A DNA stretch of 64,000 nt from Rhizobium sp. BT03 (GTDB lineage: Bacteria > Pseudomonadota > Alphaproteobacteria > Rhizobiales > Rhizobiaceae). Below are positions 33,521 through 42,300 of this stretch, in pieces (the stretch's first letter is position 1; every line of letters begins with the position of its first letter). Where the stretch lies: NCBI RefSeq assembly GCF_030053155.1, contig NZ_CP125640.1:4314001-4378000 (forward strand). The letters are read 5' to 3'. The position numbers were made by a program, and so were the translations under genes. The notes beneath the pieces were generated by a model. That model had not been told where the DNA came from. It did no database searches and saw only the letters and a list, made by a program, of their open reading frames with translations.

Positions 33521-34741
33521 ATGGACTCGCTGATCACAGCCGCGGCGCGGGCGCTGGCGACGGGCGATGCACTCGGCGCGCTGAAGCGGGTGGCGTTGCG
33601 CGACGATGGGCCGGCACTGGCGCTGCGCGGCATCGCGATGGCCCAACTCGGCGATCTCGCCCGCGCCAAGGTGCTGCTGAAGAGTGCAGCACGCGCCTTC
33701 GGCCCGCGGGAGGCGGTGGCGCGGGCGCGCTGCGTGGTCGCCGAGGCCGAGATCGCGCTCGTTTCGCGCGATCTCGGTTGGCCGCCGAAGGCGCTCGAAA
33801 CAGCGCGCAGGGTGCTGGAAGCGCATGGCGACAAGGTCAATGCCGCCCATGCGGGCAATGTCACGATCCGCCGGCTGGTGCTGATCGGCCGCCTCGACGA
33901 GGCCGAGCGCGCGCTCGCAGCACTCGATCCGGCACCGTTGCCGCCGGCGCTGCGGGCTGCTCACGAACTGGTGGCGGCCGGCATCGCCGTTCGGCGCCTG
34001 CAGACGCAGGCAGCTCGCGTCGCCCTCGGCCGGGCAAGGCTTTCGGCACGCGCGGCCGCGATCCCCGCTTTGACGGCGGAGGTCGAAACCGCTGCGCTGG
34101 TGCTCGACACCCCGGCGGCGCGGTTGATGTCGCGCGGGCAAGAACGTCCGCTGTTGCTCGCCGAGGTGGAAGCACTGCTTTCCTCCGGCACGCTCGTCGT
34201 CGATGCCTGCCGCCATGTGGTGTGGAACGCGGGCACCGCCGTTTCGCTCGCGACGCGGCCGGTGCTGTTTGCACTTGCCCGCACGCTCGCCGAAGCCTGG
34301 CCGGGGGATGTGGCAAGGGGTACGCTGATTGCCCGCGCCTTCCGCGGCAAACATGCCGATGAATCGCATCGCGCCCGGCTGCGCGTCGAGATAGGCCGGC
34401 TGCGCGCTGAACTGCGGGGGCTGGCCGAGGTTTCGGCGACGAAGCGCGGCTTTGCGCTTTCCCCGCGCGGCGCCCGGGAGATTGCCGTGCTGGCGCCACT
34501 CGTCGAAGGGGCGCATGGGGCGGTGCTCGCATTTCTGGCCGACGGGGAGGCGTGGTCGAGTTCGGCGCTGGCGATCGCGCTTGCCGCCAGCCCCCGCACC
34601 GTGCAGCGGGCGCTGGATTCCCTCGCCGCTGAAGGCAGGGTGCATTCGCTGGGACGCGGGCGGGCACGGCGCTGGATGAGCCTGCCGCTGCCTGGTTTCC
34701 CGACGATCTTGTTACTCCCCGGGCCGCTGCCGAGCGATTAG
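33521..34741 (+). CDS. helix-turn-helix regulator with helical-repeat body
   Basis: 406 residues, very Ala/Arg/Leu-rich. The first 190 residues look like TPR-type helices (LALRGIAMAQLGDLARAKVLLKSAARAF, RRLVLIGRLDEAERALAAL). A middle part (about 200-300: HVVWNAGTAVSLATRPVLFALARTLAEAWPGDVARGTLIARAF) resembles a winged-helix transcription-regulator segment. A second winged helix lies near the C-terminus (ALAIALAASPRTVQRALDSLAAEGRVHSLGRGRARRW). It is likely the regulator of the divergent DUF899 operon or of the propeller gene that follows 28 bases downstream. Confidence 0.75.
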   Translation: MDSLITAAARALATGDALGALKRVALRDDGPALALRGIAMAQLGDLARAKVLLKSAARAFGPREAVARARCVVAEAEIALVSRDLGWPPKALETARRVLEAHGDKVNAAHAGNVTIRRLVLIGRLDEAERALAALDPAPLPPALRAAHELVAAGIAVRRLQTQAARVALGRARLSARAAAIPALTAEVETAALVLDTPAARLMSRGQERPLLLAEVEALLSSGTLVVDACRHVVWNAGTAVSLATRPVLFALARTLAEAWPGDVARGTLIARAFRGKHADESHRARLRVEIGRLRAELRGLAEVSATKRGFALSPRGAREIAVLAPLVEGAHGAVLAFLADGEAWSSSALAIALAASPRTVQRALDSLAAEGRVHSLGRGRARRWMSLPLPGFPTILLLPGPLPSD

Positions 34742-34769
34742 GATGATCGGAGTAACAGGGAAGGAAGAG

Positions 34770-35402
34770 ATGAAAAAATCAGCTGCGAATATCCTGCGTG
34801 AATATGGGCCTTTTCCCGGCGCTGAGCGCGTCAACGGCGTCACCTTCGACGGCGAGCATGTCTGGTTTGCCTCGGGCGATAAGCTGAATGCGCTCGATCC
34901 CGCAAGCGGCGAGGTGGTGCGCTCCATTGAGGTCGCGTCGCATGCCGGGACGGCTTTCGATGGAGAGTTCCTTTATCAGATCGCCGAGGACGTCATTCAC
35001 AAGATCGATCCGAAGACCGGCCATATCCTTTCCACCATTCCGGCGCCCGGCAATGGCGGCGATTCCGGCCTTGCCTGGGCTGAAGGCACGCTCTGGGCCG
35101 GCCAGCACCGCGGCCGCAGGATCCATCAGATCGACCCGGAGACCGGCAAGATTCTGCGCACCATCGAATCCAACCGCGTGGTGACAGGCGTCACCTGGGT
35201 CGACGGCCAGCTTTGGCACGGCACCTGGGAGGGCGACGACAGCGACGTCAGGCGCATCGACCCCGAAACAGGGGAGGTGCTGGAGCGGCTCGACATGCCC
35301 GAAGGCACCGGCGTCTCCGGCCTCGAATCCGACGGCGCCGACCGCTTCTTCTGCGGCGGCGGCGGCAGCGGCAAGATCCGCGCGGTGCGCCGGCCGGGGT
35401 GA
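34770..35402 (+). CDS. beta-propeller protein (YncE/Vgb-like)
   Basis: 210 residues built of repeated four-stranded blades: NGVTFDGEHVWFASGDKLNALDPASGEVVRSI, then IHKIDPKTGHILSTIP, IHQIDPETGKILRTIE and VRRIDPETGEVLERLD. The repeating I-D-P-E-T-G motif marks SMP-30/streptogramin-lyase-like or YncE-like propellers. It lacks a signal peptide, so it is cytoplasmic. The ATG at 34770 follows GGAAGGAAG. Probably co-transcribed with the HTH gene upstream. No catalytic residues can be assigned. Confidence 0.78.
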   Translation: MKKSAANILREYGPFPGAERVNGVTFDGEHVWFASGDKLNALDPASGEVVRSIEVASHAGTAFDGEFLYQIAEDVIHKIDPKTGHILSTIPAPGNGGDSGLAWAEGTLWAGQHRGRRIHQIDPETGKILRTIESNRVVTGVTWVDGQLWHGTWEGDDSDVRRIDPETGEVLERLDMPEGTGVSGLESDGADRFFCGGGGSGKIRAVRRPG

Positions 35403-35454
35403 GGGCAGCGCCATTGACGTCAGGGCGGAGTGCCACCTCCAACACCTCTTTATC

Positions 35455-35600
35455 AAGAGTGCGGCACACTCCAACGCCCCTCATGCTGAGGTGCGCAGCC
35501 CGCAGGGCGGAGCCTCGAAGCATGCCGCAACGCTGCTCCTTGCATCCATCTGACGACTGCACGCCCGCCTCGTCCTTCGAGGCCCCTGCGGTGCGCCTCA
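35455..35600. repeat. intergenic palindromic repeat, family A, left part interrupted by the IS
   Basis: CCAACGCCCCTCATGCTGAGG, GCCCGCAGGGCGGAGCCTCGAAGCATGCCGC, then CTCGTCCTTCGAGGCCCCTGCGG...CCTCA. The element should continue with GGATGAGGCTCTCTTGGG, as in the other copies, but that part is found 1539 bases downstream, beyond the insertion sequence. Confidence 0.75.
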
Positions 35601-37139
35601 GAGCCTGTGAATGTTTTGTGGCGGTGTCGATGGGATTGTGATTCTGTTGGGTGGTTGATTTGCTTGGGGGATGATGGTGAGCGACGAGCTGTTCGAAGGA
35701 TTGCCGGTGCATGGATCGCAGCGCAGTGCTCAGGCGGGGCGCGGGGCGGCGCGCATGCGCGAGCCGGTGCGCGATCAGATCGAGTTGCGTGCCGTGGATA
35801 TCGACAGCTTGATCGGCCAGGATCACGCGGTGCGCGTGATTTGGAGCTATGTCGAGGGACTGGATCTGAGCGCGCTTGAAGATCGGATCAAAGCGCGTGA
35901 GCAGCGGCCGGGCCATCCGCCGATTTCGCCACGGCTTTTGCTGGCGCTGTGGCTCTATGCCAGCAGCGATGGCGTCGGCAGTGCGCGGGCGCTGGAACGG
36001 CTGTGCGGGAGCCACGACGTCTATCGCTGGCTGTGCGGCGGCGTCTCGGTGAACTATCACACGCTGTCGGATTTTCGGGTTGGTTGCGCCGATCTGCTCG
36101 ACCGGCTGCTGGCCGAGCATCTGGCGGCGCTTGCCGATGCCGGCCTCGTCGCTTTCGATAATTTGGCGCAGGATGGCGTGCGGGTCCGGGCGAGCGCGGG
36201 TGCCGCCTCGTTCGGCCGCAAGGCGACGCTTGATCGGCATCTTTCCATTGCCGAGGCGGTTGTGGATCAGCTCAAGCGCGAGGTCGATGCGCGTTCGGAT
36301 GCCAGCACTCGGCGCATCGAGGCTGCCAGGCAACGAGCGGCGCGTGAGCGCGGCGAGCGGCTCAGAGCAGCCAAGGCCGCTCTTGACGAGATTCAGCGCC
36401 ATCGCCAAGCGCGCGAAGAAAAGCGCGGCAATGGCAAAAAGCCGAAGGAGCCGCGCGCCTCCAGCACGGATGCGCAGGCGCGGGTGATGAAGATGGCCGA
36501 CGGCGGCTTCCGTCCGGCTTATAATGTGCAGGTTGCGAGCACCGCCGGCGAGCAGTTCGTGGTCGGGCTCGAGGTGACCAATGCCGGCTCCGATCGCGGC
36601 CTCATGCGGCCGATGCTGGAGCGGTTGCGCGCGCTGAGCGGCCATCTGCCGCGCCGCTATCTCGCCGATGGCGGCTTTTGCAGCGCTGAAGATATCGAGT
36701 GGGCGCACGGCGAAGGGGTCGAGGTCTTTTGTCCGCCCACGCAGTCCAAACACGGAACCGATCCCTTCTTGCCGCGGCGCGGCGACGGTGCGGGTGTGTC
36801 AACCTGGCGGACCCGCATGGGAAGCGAGACGGGCAAGGCTCAGTACAAACCCCGCTCGATCTGCGAATGCATCCATGCCCGCTGGCGCAACTGGAATCTG
36901 CGACAATTGACGGTGCGCGGCATCGAAAAGGTCCAGGCCGTCGTGCTCTGCTACGCACTCACCAACAATATCCTGCAAGGCCATCGGCTTGCCAATGGCT
37001 AAACCAGGGCAATCACCCTGACGCCAACACGCGACCATCAAAACGCACCGCGTAATCGGCTAACGCTCGATGGCATCAGCCAGCCAAGACCAGCCAACAC
37101 TGGCCTGAAACGCACAAGATTCAAAAGCTTCACAAGCTC
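35601..37139 (+). mobile_element. IS1182-family insertion sequence
   Basis: A 1539-base element with imperfect terminal inverted repeats: left end GAGCCTGTGAATGTTTTG (35601-35618) against the complement of the right end (37122-37139), differing at three positions. A TCA (or CTCA) is repeated on both sides (35598-35600 and 37140-37142), consistent with a short target duplication. One transposase gene reads left to right. The target is a family A intergenic palindrome, split exactly between CCTCA and GGATGAGG. Confidence 0.88.
35671..37002 (+). CDS. IS1182 family transposase
   Basis: 443 residues, apparently intact. The N-terminal DUF772-type domain (about 30-130) includes LSALEDRIKAREQRPGHPPISPRLLLALWLYA and SHDVYRWLCGGVSVNYHTLSDFR. 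DDE residues are expected at Asp in AFDNLAQDGVRVRA (about 170), in YLADGGFCSAEDIEWA, and at a Glu near the C-terminus in YKPRSICECIHARWRNWNL. The charged linker (about 200-275) is usual in the family. The long ORF with no frameshift suggests recent activity. The start could be either Met at residues 1 or 2. Confidence 0.92.
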   Translation: MMVSDELFEGLPVHGSQRSAQAGRGAARMREPVRDQIELRAVDIDSLIGQDHAVRVIWSYVEGLDLSALEDRIKAREQRPGHPPISPRLLLALWLYASSDGVGSARALERLCGSHDVYRWLCGGVSVNYHTLSDFRVGCADLLDRLLAEHLAALADAGLVAFDNLAQDGVRVRASAGAASFGRKATLDRHLSIAEAVVDQLKREVDARSDASTRRIEAARQRAARERGERLRAAKAALDEIQRHRQAREEKRGNGKKPKEPRASSTDAQARVMKMADGGFRPAYNVQVASTAGEQFVVGLEVTNAGSDRGLMRPMLERLRALSGHLPRRYLADGGFCSAEDIEWAHGEGVEVFCPPTQSKHGTDPFLPRRGDGAGVSTWRTRMGSETGKAQYKPRSICECIHARWRNWNLRQLTVRGIEKVQAVVLCYALTNNILQGHRLANG

Positions 37140-37690
37140 TCAGGATGAGGCTCTCTTGGGCGCTGGCGCGAGACGATGGCGTAACAGTAGCCGGAGCCAA
37201 ACTCACCGCCTGTTGTTGTGTTTCTGAATCAATAAACACCTGTGATTGCAGGCGCGGCATCCACCAACGCCCCTCATGCTGAGGCGCGCAGCCCATAGGG
37301 CGGAGCCTCGAAGCACGCGCCGCGACGCTGCTTCTTGCATCCATCTGACGTCTGCACGCTCGCCTCGTCCTTCAAGGCCCGTGCAGGGCACCTAAGGATG
37401 CGGCTCTCTTGGCCGCTGGCGCGAGACGTTGGCGTAACAGTAGCCGGAGCAAAACCCCACCGCCTGCTATCGGGCTGCCGCATCCCTCAACGCCTGTGAT
37501 TGCAGGCGCGGAATCCACCAACGCCCCTCATGCTGAGGCGCGCAGCCCATAGGGCGGAGCCTCGAAGCACGCGCCGCGACGCTGCTCCTTGCATTCATCT
37601 GACGACTGCACGCCCGCCTCGTCCTTCGAGGCCCCTGCGGGGGCACCTCAGGAGGCGGCTCTCTTGGAGGCTGCGCGCGCACGCGTCCGC
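37140..37690. repeat. cluster of family A palindromic repeats with a 254-base tandem duplication
   Basis: Right of the IS, the family A element continues and is followed by two near-identical units about 254 bases apart: GGCGTAACAGTAGCCGGAG occurs near 37178 and 37431, and CCACCAACGCCCCTCATGC near 37261 and 37515, each with CCCATAGGGCGGAGCCTCGA and CTCGTCCTTC(A/G)AGG. No coding potential is believable in the 720 bases between the transposase and the GNAT gene. Confidence 0.75.
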
Positions 37691-37726
37691 CATCAAGCGC
37701 CGCATCCTCATCGCCGAGGCAAGGCA

Positions 37727-38263
37727 CTAGCTCGAGCCGCGCTCATCGAACAAAAGCGCCATGCCGATCGCATCGATGAACCGGCCGTCGATCCGCGCGG
37801 CGCGCCGGATCATGCCCTCACGCACGAAGCCGAGTTTTTCATAGCGTGCGATCGCCCGGAGATTGTCGTCGTAAACATCGAGTTCGACCCTGACAAAGCC
37901 GGCTTCTCGCGCGGCTCTTAATGTCGTCTCGATGAGCTTTCGACCGAGGCCCTGGCCACGATAGGCGGGAAGGATTCCCATTCCGAGCTTTCCGCGATGG
38001 GCATGCGACGGGAAGGAATGCCGGCTGATGTCGCACCAGCCGACGACCTCGTCTTGCGAGATAGCAACGAATTGCGGATTGCCTTTTGCAATCATGCCCA
38101 TGACGAACGCGCGCGTTTCCGGTAGCGGCGTTGCCTCAAGCATGGACAGATATTTTTTCTCCCGCGCGACCGTATCGAGCGCGTGATGAAAACTGTCGAT
38201 ATGGGCAGCAGCGATCGGTTCGACCCTCATGCCTGACATATCCGGCGATGCGGCGGCGTCCAT
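37727..38263 (-). CDS. GNAT family N-acetyltransferase
   Basis: 178 residues. HIDSFHHALDTVAREKKYLSM begins the fold; MGILPAYRGQGLGRKLIETTLRAA (about 104-127) is the acetyl-CoA loop (Q/RxxGxG/A), and VELDVYDDNLRAIARYEKLGFVREG the C-terminal motif. Related to the YhfO/PhnO-type acetyltransferases acting on small amines. AAGGGAAA precedes the ATG. Its 3' end follows the repeat cluster; it is divergent from the histidine kinase. Confidence 0.88.
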   Translation of the reverse strand: MDAAASPDMSGMRVEPIAAAHIDSFHHALDTVAREKKYLSMLEATPLPETRAFVMGMIAKGNPQFVAISQDEVVGWCDISRHSFPSHAHRGKLGMGILPAYRGQGLGRKLIETTLRAAREAGFVRVELDVYDDNLRAIARYEKLGFVREGMIRRAARIDGRFIDAIGMALLFDERGSS

Positions 38264-38348
38264 GCGTTTTCCCTTCGAAGATCGCGAATGTCTATTGAAG
38301 ACATGCCGCAGACCTCAGGGGAGCGTATAATTCACGGTCCGTCAACCT

Positions 38349-40094
38349 TTGCGTGTCAATTTCTCGGCAGCAGGCGCCGTCAAAAGGTTGCAGATATTGA
38401 AGGTCAGGCTAACATCCCACATTACATTCGTATTGGTGACGCTCACCAGTGCTGCGGCTGTGTTGCTGTGCGGATTTGCCTGGCTCGCCGCTGTGAAGGT
38501 CGACGATCTCTCGCTGCGCCGGCAGGCCGACTTTGTCGCCCAAGGATTGGAAGAGCAGATCGCAGCGCTTCCCCGGGAACAGGAAAGCGTTGCCAAATGG
38601 GACGACGCCTTCCTTTACGTCAAGCAGCGGAACCATGAATGGCTGCTCGACAATGTCGGCCTGTGGACGAGCCGGTATTTCGGGCACGACCGGACCTATA
38701 TCTTCGACGACAGCAATCGCCTGATGTTTGCGTTCCGCGACGGGGCGGATGCCATGCCGCCGCGGCTTGGCAGCGACGACGGCCAGGAAATGACCGCACT
38801 CGCCGGGGAGATGCGCGCCGTTCTTGTCGAGCAGGCTCAAAAGCCCGGCGCCAAACCGCTTGGCCAGCTGGCGACGGTGCGCACGATGATGATCGGCAGC
38901 AGGCCGGCGATCGCCAGCGCGCGGCCCATTCTGCCGAGTTCGGCCAGAATGCAGATCGAGGCGGGCCAGGAGTTCATCGCCGTCTCGGTCAAGTTCATCG
39001 ATGGAAAGGCCGCCGAAAGCATCGCTCATCATGCACGGCTCGAAGGGTTGCATTTCGCGCCGACGAAAGGTGAGGACGTGCGGGCCCAAGTGCCGGTCTT
39101 GTCCCATGATGGCGGCACGATCGGCTATCTCGTATGGCCGCCGATCCTGCCCGGATTCATGCTGCTTCAACAGATTGCGCCCGCGGGACTTGGCTGCCTG
39201 GCGCTGCTGATCGCCGTCGTCTTCTGGCTCGGACGCGGTCTGCATCGCACCTCGCTGACCCTGCTGGACAGCCAGGCGGAGCTCACCCATCACCGCAACC
39301 ATCTGGAAGAAATGGTGGCCGATCGCACCGCCGAGATCGAGCGGCAGCGGGAGGAACTGGACCGGCTGCTGGCGCACGAACGCCAGGTGAATGCGCTGCA
39401 GCGCCAGTTCGTCGCCATGGCCTCGCACGAGTTTCGCACGCCGCTCGCAATCATCGACGCCGCCGCCCAGCGGCTCTGCCGCTCGACCACCAATGTCAGC
39501 GGCGATTACGTTCACGAAAAAGCCGGCGTCATCCGCAGCGCGGTGGTACGCATGGTCGATCTGATGGAGAGCATCCTCGCCAGCGGCCGGCTCGAAACCG
39601 GAGAGATTACGCTGAAGCGGAGCGAAGGCGATCTGAAAGCCTTGCTGGTGACGTGCTGCGACAGACAGCGCCACCTCAGCCGCTCGCATGTCTTCCATCT
39701 CGATCTCGAGCCCATACCCGATCGTTTGATCTTCGACCGCAGCGCGATGGAACAGGTCTTCACCAACCTGATTTCGAATGCCGTCAAATATTCGCCCAAT
39801 GCGCCTGATATCCATCTTCGCGCCCGGGTTGATGAAAAGACGGTGGTGATCTCGATCGCCGACAGCGGCATCGGCATGGATGCGGACGATCTGCCGAAGC
39901 TGTTCCAGCCCTATTATCGCGCTCGCAGCGCGACGGGCATTGCCGGAACCGGCATCGGGCTCAACGTCGTCAAGCAGGTCATCGAACTGCATGGCGGCAC
40001 CGTCGAGGTGACGAGCGAGCTCGGCAAGGGCACGTCATTTACCATTCTTCTGCCTATAGAGTTTCTATCGGCAGACCAACATGTTGCAGCTTAG
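38349..40094 (+). CDS. CHASE4-domain sensor histidine kinase
   Basis: About 581 residues. TM1 lies at about 22-48, followed by a periplasmic CHASE4 domain (about 55-265, with VAKWDDAFLYV and NVGLWTSRYFGHDRTYIFDDSNRLMFAF), TM2 (about 275-296), and a coiled coil (about 300-350). The HisKA box holds phospho-acceptor His360 (MASHEFRTPL), and the HATPase domain has N-box NLISNAVKYS, G1 DSGIGMD and G2 GTGIGLNVVKQ. No ATG starts the frame; TTG at 38349, 38388 or 38397 is possible. The response regulator follows 10 bases later, so they form a two-component pair. Confidence 0.9.
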   Translation: MRVNFSAAGAVKRLQILKVRLTSHITFVLVTLTSAAAVLLCGFAWLAAVKVDDLSLRRQADFVAQGLEEQIAALPREQESVAKWDDAFLYVKQRNHEWLLDNVGLWTSRYFGHDRTYIFDDSNRLMFAFRDGADAMPPRLGSDDGQEMTALAGEMRAVLVEQAQKPGAKPLGQLATVRTMMIGSRPAIASARPILPSSARMQIEAGQEFIAVSVKFIDGKAAESIAHHARLEGLHFAPTKGEDVRAQVPVLSHDGGTIGYLVWPPILPGFMLLQQIAPAGLGCLALLIAVVFWLGRGLHRTSLTLLDSQAELTHHRNHLEEMVADRTAEIERQREELDRLLAHERQVNALQRQFVAMASHEFRTPLAIIDAAAQRLCRSTTNVSGDYVHEKAGVIRSAVVRMVDLMESILASGRLETGEITLKRSEGDLKALLVTCCDRQRHLSRSHVFHLDLEPIPDRLIFDRSAMEQVFTNLISNAVKYSPNAPDIHLRARVDEKTVVISIADSGIGMDADDLPKLFQPYYRARSATGIAGTGIGLNVVKQVIELHGGTVEVTSELGKGTSFTILLPIEFLSADQHVAA

Positions 40095-40104
40095 GGAAAA
40101 GTTT

Positions 40105-40506
40105 ATGGTTACAGTCCTGTGCATAGAAGATGAAGTCGAGATCCGAAGCCTTCTCGTCGAAGAGTTGAACGAAGCCGGCTACAGGACGCTCGAGGCCTCC
40201 AACGGCGCCGAAGGGCTGGAGATGATCCTGTCGAAATGGCCCGACATCGTCATCAGCGATATTTCGATGCCGGTTATGGACGGGCACCAGCTGCTGGCGG
40301 AAATTCAGATCAATCACCCGGAGCTCTCCAACATCCCCTTCATCCTGCTGACGGCGCTGACCGACCGGGAAAACACGCTCGCCGGCCTTCGCGCCGGGGC
40401 GGCGGACTACCTGACCAAGCCACTCGACTTCGACCTGCTGCTCGCCAAACTCGAAGGCTGCGTGACGCGGCTGGAGAACGACAAGGCGGTTAATCGGTCG
40501 TTTTGA
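40105..40506 (+). CDS. single-domain response regulator
   Basis: 133 residues from the ATG at 40105 (the Met at 40081 would overlap the kinase stop). A REC domain only: acidic pair Glu8-Asp9, phospho-acceptor Asp52 (IVISDISMP), Thr/Ala pair in LLTAL, and Lys105 in YLTKP. There is no DNA-binding or enzymatic output domain, so it acts by protein contact, as in CheY/DivK-like regulators or phosphorelays. Partner of the CHASE4 kinase. Confidence 0.92.
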   Translation: MVTVLCIEDEVEIRSLLVEELNEAGYRTLEASNGAEGLEMILSKWPDIVISDISMPVMDGHQLLAEIQINHPELSNIPFILLTALTDRENTLAGLRAGAADYLTKPLDFDLLLAKLEGCVTRLENDKAVNRSF

Positions 40507-40585
40507 GGGTTGCTGTTGAATGGGATGATGATGAAGGGGCATGCCGTGCGGCACCTGGCCCTCCATCGATTAGCGCCTAATCTCT

Positions 40586-40730
40586 CCTCCGTCATTCCTG
40601 TGCTTGTCACAGGAATCCAGCCACGGCGCGTCTGCGCCGTGAATGACTCCAGGCAGCCTTTAAGAAAGTCTTCCGCGCCCAAGGACTTGGGCGCACTGGA
40701 TTCCTGTGACAAGCACAGGAATGACGAAGG
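40586..40730. repeat. long inverted repeat, family C
   Basis: A 35-base arm at 40586-40620 (CCTCCGTCATTCCTGTGCTT... ) is repeated in reverse complement at 40696-40730 with one mismatch; the spacer is 75 bases. Each arm is itself partly palindromic (CCTGTG...CACAGG). It lies between the response regulator and the convergent MocR gene and may work as a transcription end or RNA-processing site. Confidence 0.75.
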
Positions 40731-40797
40731 AGAGGTTGGTGCGAAGTGACCACGGATGCCGCAATGCTGCCCGCAGCGTTTCGGCCCAATCCCTGCC

Positions 40798-42189
40798 TCA
40801 CACTCCTTGCCTCCCCAACACATCCCCCAGCACCTCGAACACCCGCGGATCGAGCGTCTGCGACACATTGAACCGCATGAAATTCGTCGCCGATTGCGAC
40901 AGGCTGAAGGCGTTGCCGGGGGCGAGCACGATCTTTCTTTCCAGCGCCGCCCGCGCCACGTCGGCCGCATCGATCCCATCGGGCAGGCGGCACCAGAGGA
41001 ACATGCCGGCCTGGGGCTCCAGCCAGGGCCTTATGCCGAGGTCCTTCAGCCTAGCCGAGACCTCGCTCATCGCCCGGGAGAGCCGGGTTCTCAGCGTTTC
41101 CACATGTTTGCGGTAGCTGCCGTCGCTCAAGACGTTCAGCACCAGTTCCGCCGTCAGCCGGCCGCCGCCGAAGGAGGTGGCGATCTTGAGATCGGTCAGG
41201 CCGTCGATCCATTCCGGTTTGGCGGCGACGAAACCGCAGCGGGCCGAGGCCGACAGGGTTTTCGAAAAGCTGCCGATGTGGATGACCCGATCGAGCCCGT
41301 CGAAGGCGGCCAGGCGGGGCGCCGGCGCATATTCGAAATCGGCGAAGATATCGTCTTCGATGATGGTCAGATCGTGCTGATCGGCAAGCTTCAGAAGCCG
41401 GTGGGCCGTCACCGGGGAAAGCGTGGCGCCCGTCGGATTATGGATGGCGGAGTTGGTGATGTAGAGCCGCGGCCGGTGTTCGGCGACGACTTGGGCAAAC
41501 AGCTCGATATCGGGACCGGACGGGGTGTAGGGCACGCCGACGATCGTTGCCCGATGGGCGCGCAGCAGCGCGTGAAAATTGAAGTAGCAGGGGTCGTCGA
41601 CCAGCACCGTATCGCCAGGCTCCAGCAGGAAACGACAGAGCAGATCGATTGCCTGGGTGCCGGACTCGGCCAGCATGATCTGGTCGGGGGGGACTTCGAT
41701 CCCCCGTTCGCCCATGCGTCGCGAAATCAGCTGGCGCAGCGGCGGCAGTCCAAGGGGGGAACCGTAGTCGGCGAGCGCTGGCCCATCGGCGCGGGCAAGC
41801 GTCCTCAGGCCACGGCGCATGCCTTCCCCGGGCAGCCAGGAAGGCGGCAACCAGCCGCAGCCGGGCTTCAGGTCGGTTTCGTCGGCCTCCAGCGATTGCC
41901 GGGATATCCAGAAGGGATCGACGGCGCGGTCGAGCTTCGGTCCGGCCTCGGCGAGCGCAAAGGGTGCGGCCTGGTTGGCGACATAGAAGCCGGAGCCCGG
42001 TCGCGCCAGGATCGCGCCTTCGGCGACCAGGCGCTCATAGGCGTCGACCACGGTCGAGGTCGACAGTTTCAGCGTCGCCGCCAGCCCGCGGACGGAAGGC
42101 AGCTTTGCGCCGGGCGTCAGGCTGCGGCCGGCAATGCGCTGCCGGATCGTTGCGACCACCGTCTCCACGCGTGTGCGTGCTTCGTTCAT
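40798..42189 (-). CDS. MocR-type PLP-dependent regulator (GntR + aminotransferase)
   Basis: 463 residues. The N-terminal GntR winged helix (1-75) contains AGRSLTPGAKLPSVRGLAATL and STSTVVDAYERLVAEG. The C-terminal fold-type I aminotransferase domain has HNPTGATL (250-257), DDIFADFEY and the PLP-binding Lys310 in SFSKTLSASARCG. MocR proteins use the aminotransferase-like domain to sense PLP-bound amino acids. The ATG at 42189 has AGGAAG eight bases upstream; an ATG at 42210 is possible. Divergent from the EamA transporter, its probable target. Confidence 0.92.
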   Translation of the reverse strand: MNEARTRVETVVATIRQRIAGRSLTPGAKLPSVRGLAATLKLSTSTVVDAYERLVAEGAILARPGSGFYVANQAAPFALAEAGPKLDRAVDPFWISRQSLEADETDLKPGCGWLPPSWLPGEGMRRGLRTLARADGPALADYGSPLGLPPLRQLISRRMGERGIEVPPDQIMLAESGTQAIDLLCRFLLEPGDTVLVDDPCYFNFHALLRAHRATIVGVPYTPSGPDIELFAQVVAEHRPRLYITNSAIHNPTGATLSPVTAHRLLKLADQHDLTIIEDDIFADFEYAPAPRLAAFDGLDRVIHIGSFSKTLSASARCGFVAAKPEWIDGLTDLKIATSFGGGRLTAELVLNVLSDGSYRKHVETLRTRLSRAMSEVSARLKDLGIRPWLEPQAGMFLWCRLPDGIDAADVARAALERKIVLAPGNAFSLSQSATNFMRFNVSQTLDPRVFEVLGDVLGRQGV

Positions 42190-42211
42190 CCGTATTGCTT
42201 CCTGCACCATA

Positions 42212-42229
42212 ACAGTTTTGCAAAACTGT
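42212..42229. promoter_or_regulatory. perfect palindrome in the MocR/EamA divergent promoter
   Basis: ACAGTTTTGCAAAACTGT is an 18-base perfect palindrome, 22 bases upstream of the MocR ATG and about 70 bases before the transporter ATG. It is the best candidate for the MocR operator; ACTGT-like half-sites recur nearby (CAGACTGTCACTG). Confidence 0.65.
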
Positions 42230-42300
42230 ATCAGACTGTCACTGTCCTGACCATCCGTGCCGGCCGATAAAGGGACGGCAATAATGGAGTGCAAGGCATC

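Noticed and set aside
33263..34645. A 460-codon minus-strand frame
   Set aside because: It covers the HTH regulator in antisense; no ribosome site and no recognisable domain.
40756..42270. A 504-codon plus-strand frame
   Set aside because: It is antisense to the MocR gene and is not conserved-looking.
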